A DNA stretch of 23,065 bases from a virus. The translations under genes were made by a program, and so were the position numbers. A model generated the notes under the pieces. It searched no databases, had not been told where the DNA came from, and saw nothing but the letters and a program-made list of their open reading frames with translations. The stretch covers positions 1 through 23,065 of IMG/VR virus record IMGVR_UViG_3300032213_000589, one strand, 5' to 3'. The stretch's first letter is position 1. Every line of letters starts with the position of its first letter. This document shows, piece after piece, positions 21,461-23,065 of this stretch.

Positions 21461-22033
21461 ATGTCATTAACAACAGTTGCTGAACTTCGCTCAGCTCTAG
21501 GTGTCGGCTCTCTATATTCTGATGCAACGCTTCAAGAAGTCTGCGATGCGGCAGATGTAGTTATCCTTCCAATGCTATGGAATAACTACACATTTAATGT
21601 TGGCCATAGCAACACAACAACAGAGGGCACTTTATATTTTGAGCAATCTATAAAAAATGTATTTTATGTAGGTCAAACAGTTGCAATAACTGGCAATGGT
21701 GCACCACATAACGGTTCTAAGGCAATTACCGGTATGAGTGACACATCTATCACCTATGCAGTAACAGGCACTCCAACAGAGCAACCACGCCACACAGTTA
21801 CGCCTTTTGGACAGGTAGCGGCTGTTGCAACAGTTGATTACACAACAGACACAGCAATTCAATTAGCTGCACTTCTTATTAGCGTGGACATCTGGCAATC
21901 TCGTCAGGTTAGCTCTACAGGCGGCGTATCGCCGGACTTCACTCCTAGCCCATATCGCATGGGTAATACTCTTTTGGCTAGAGTTCGTGGACTTATTGCT
22001 CACGCACTTGATCCACGTTCGATGGTCGGATAA
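21461..22033 (+). CDS. Head-tail connector (adaptor) protein, copy B
   Basis: 190 aa, the same length as copy A. Conserved at both ends (TTVAELRSALGVGSLYSDAT at the start; LLARVRGLIAHAL and the final SMVG at the end), with a divergent beta-rich insert between about 50 and 130 (FYVGQTVAITGNG compared with FYIGQSVVISNSG). Ribosome site GAAAGGA after the hairpin. Probably the ring protein between portal and tail terminator. The stop shares one base with the next start. Confidence 0.7.
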   Translation: MSLTTVAELRSALGVGSLYSDATLQEVCDAADVVILPMLWNNYTFNVGHSNTTTEGTLYFEQSIKNVFYVGQTVAITGNGAPHNGSKAITGMSDTSITYAVTGTPTEQPRHTVTPFGQVAAVATVDYTTDTAIQLAALLISVDIWQSRQVSSTGGVSPDFTPSPYRMGNTLLARVRGLIAHALDPRSMVG

Positions 22034-22425
22034 TGCCAGTTGCTCTCACTACTCTTAGAACCACGATTGCGACAGCATTAGTTGATAACACCAAGTGGCA
22101 AACCTTTGCGTTTCCACCAGCCACAGTTCTTGCTAACTCAGTAATCGTTAGCCCTTCTGATCCATATTTAGAACCAAACAACAATCAACACAACACGATT
22201 GCTCCAACTGCTAATTTTAAGATAATCATCACCGTGCCTTTATTTGATAATGAAGGCAACCTCAATGGAATTGAAGATGCCCTTGTGGGTGTGTTCAACA
22301 AACTCGCAGCATCCTCATTAACATATAATGTGGGAGCAGTTAGCCAGCCAAGCGTTCTGAACGCGGCATCTGGTGACCTACTTACTTGCGAGATGTCACT
22401 ATCCGTTCTAACTACCTGGAGCTAA
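22033..22425 (+). CDS. Tail terminator or neck protein, copy B
   Basis: 130 aa. Colinear with copy A, sharing ALTTLRTTIATALVDNT, the FAFPPAT block, SDPYLEPNNNQ, DNEGNLNGIEDAL and SGDLLTCEMSLSVLTTWS. The strict conservation of DNEGNLNGIE and PNNNQ between two otherwise diverged proteins points to contact surfaces. The terminal GGAGCTA of the gene doubles as ribosome site for the next small gene, as in copy A. Confidence 0.6.
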   Translation: MPVALTTLRTTIATALVDNTKWQTFAFPPATVLANSVIVSPSDPYLEPNNNQHNTIAPTANFKIIITVPLFDNEGNLNGIEDALVGVFNKLAASSLTYNVGAVSQPSVLNAASGDLLTCEMSLSVLTTWS

Positions 22426-22426
22426 A

Positions 22427-22525
22427 ATGTCCGAATGGGAAAAAGAAAACGAAGCCTTCCTGAAGAAAATCGGGCAGGTTACTTCAGCACCAAAGCCAGC
22501 ATCTACTAAGAAAGACGAGGAATAA
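22427..22525 (+). CDS. Conserved 32-aa microprotein between tail terminator and tail tube, copy B
   Basis: 32 residues beginning MSEWEKENEAFLKKIGQV and ending TKKDEE. Same length, position and ribosome site (TGGAGCTA) as the copy at 5237-5335, with IGQV, KPA and the charged end kept. The start has changed, and Trp is at residue 4 here but residue 9 in copy A. Its stop is followed five bases later by the tail tube start. Confidence 0.75.
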   Translation: MSEWEKENEAFLKKIGQVTSAPKPASTKKDEE

Positions 22526-22530
22526 TCCTA

Positions 22531-22950
22531 ATGGCTGTATTTCTAAACAATAACGTAGGCGTTAAGATTAACTCTGTTGATCTTTCTGACCATGTAACAG
22601 CAGTAACAATCAATCGTTCATTCGATGAGCTAGAAGTCACTGCAATGGGTGACACATCACACAAGTTCGTTAAGGGCTTGGAAGCATCAACTGTCACTAT
22701 TGACTTCCTTAATGACACAGCATCAGCGAATGTTCTTGCAACACTTCAAGCTGCATGGGGAACAACAGTTACAGCTGTATTCCTACAAACAAAGGGAACA
22801 GCAGTTTCTGCTACAAACCCTCTATACACTGTTTCTCTATTAGTTAATAACACTACCGATATTAACGGTGCTGTTGCTGACATTGGAACTCAGTCGATTA
22901 CATTTACTGCCAATTCAACGATTGCAGTAGCATCAACAGGTTCATTCTAA
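22531..22950 (+). CDS. Major tail tube protein, copy B
   Basis: 139 aa. It shares the order of copy A: NNNVGVKI, VTINRSFDELEVTAMGD, GLEASTVTIDFLND and DINGAVADIGTQSITF. It is five residues shorter, mainly from a small loop loss near residue 15. The variable part (about 75-100) probably faces outward or the neighbouring ring. Position before a G-type chaperone is as in copy A. Confidence 0.85.
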   Translation: MAVFLNNNVGVKINSVDLSDHVTAVTINRSFDELEVTAMGDTSHKFVKGLEASTVTIDFLNDTASANVLATLQAAWGTTVTAVFLQTKGTAVSATNPLYTVSLLVNNTTDINGAVADIGTQSITFTANSTIAVASTGSF

Positions 22951-22973
22951 ACAATTAGATAAAGGGGCTAACC

Positions 22974-23065
22974 ATGGCAAAACTTAAGATAGTTCGAACA
23001 GATGGAAGCGTAGTTGAGGGTGAAATTACTCCAGCAGTGGAGTATGCATTCGAGCAATACGCTAA
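22974..23065 (+). CDS. Tail assembly chaperone G-type, copy B (cut by window end)
   Basis: Only the first 30 codons are present: MAKLKIVRTDGSVVEGEITP, then VEYAFEQYA. The pattern matches the start of copy A (MAKLVVTMKDG, VEITPRLEYNFEQ). A strong AAAGGGG ribosome site precedes the ATG, identical to that of copy A. The expected -1 overlap with a T frame lies beyond the window. Confidence 0.75.
   Translation, partial: MAKLKIVRTDGSVVEGEITPAVEYAFEQYA

Larger units (their letters stand above)
17205..23065 (+). repeat. Head/packaging module, copy B (diverged direct repeat of 84-6046)
   Basis: Second, diverged instance of the module, running out of the window inside chaperone G. It follows an HNH gene, as copy A does (remnant at 2-79). 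The two HNH tails are related but clearly different, so the pair of units are from two related genomes or an old duplication. Confidence 0.9.

Overview
The window is phage DNA from end to end. Almost every base codes on the + strand, and genes abut or overlap by 1 to 23 bases. The set is that of a very small tailed phage (siphovirus type): HNH endonuclease, large terminase, HK97-type portal, protease-capsid fusion, connector, tail terminator, tail tube, tail chaperones, a short tape measure, tail tip and receptor-binding proteins, lysis genes and a compact nuclease/recombination block. The size, the fused protease-capsid and the gene order recall the smallest actinobacterial siphophages (Rhodococcus RRH1, Arthrobacter cluster AN, Microbacterium cluster EE). 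The moderate-to-low GC, the leaderless start sites and the style of the fibre proteins suggest an uncultured, perhaps freshwater, actinobacterial host. The host is an inference. No integrase, repressor, polymerase, primase, helicase, tRNA gene or CRISPR array was seen.

Layout. 2-79: tail of an HNH-like gene. 84-6225: packaging, head and first tail genes (copy A: terL, portal, protease-capsid, connector, tail terminator, 32-aa microprotein, tail tube, chaperones G and T). 6188-9620: gp10-like protein, tape measure and tail-tip protein. 9630-11791: a small tail-tip domain protein, three tandem paralogous fibre/receptor-binding proteins and an Ala-rich small protein. 11788-12510: M15-like endolysin and two membrane microproteins (holin candidates). 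12520-13492: small acidic protein and metallophosphoesterase. 13493-13637: the only real intergenic gap, with repeats and a dyad that look like operator or iteron sites. 13638-16396: small genes, a DUF6378-like protein, a candidate annealing protein with a zinc-binding tail, two PD-(D/E)xK-type nucleases and zinc ribbons. 16452-17215: membrane-anchored lysozyme-like protein and HNH endonuclease. 17205-23065: a second, clearly diverged copy of the terL-to-chaperone module in the same order (copy B), cut off by the window end.

The distance from terL A to terL B is 17,121 bases, about one genome length for such minimal phages. The window therefore reads as two related genomes joined head to tail (tandem prophages, hybrid concatemer, assembly chimera or real module duplication). 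Comparing the copies gives an internal conservation test. It supports a 32-aa gene, a covarying RNA hairpin after the capsid gene, leaderless portal promoters, an invariant motif in the protease-capsid linker, and a frame disruption in the HNH gene at a canonical T TTT TTA slippery heptamer.
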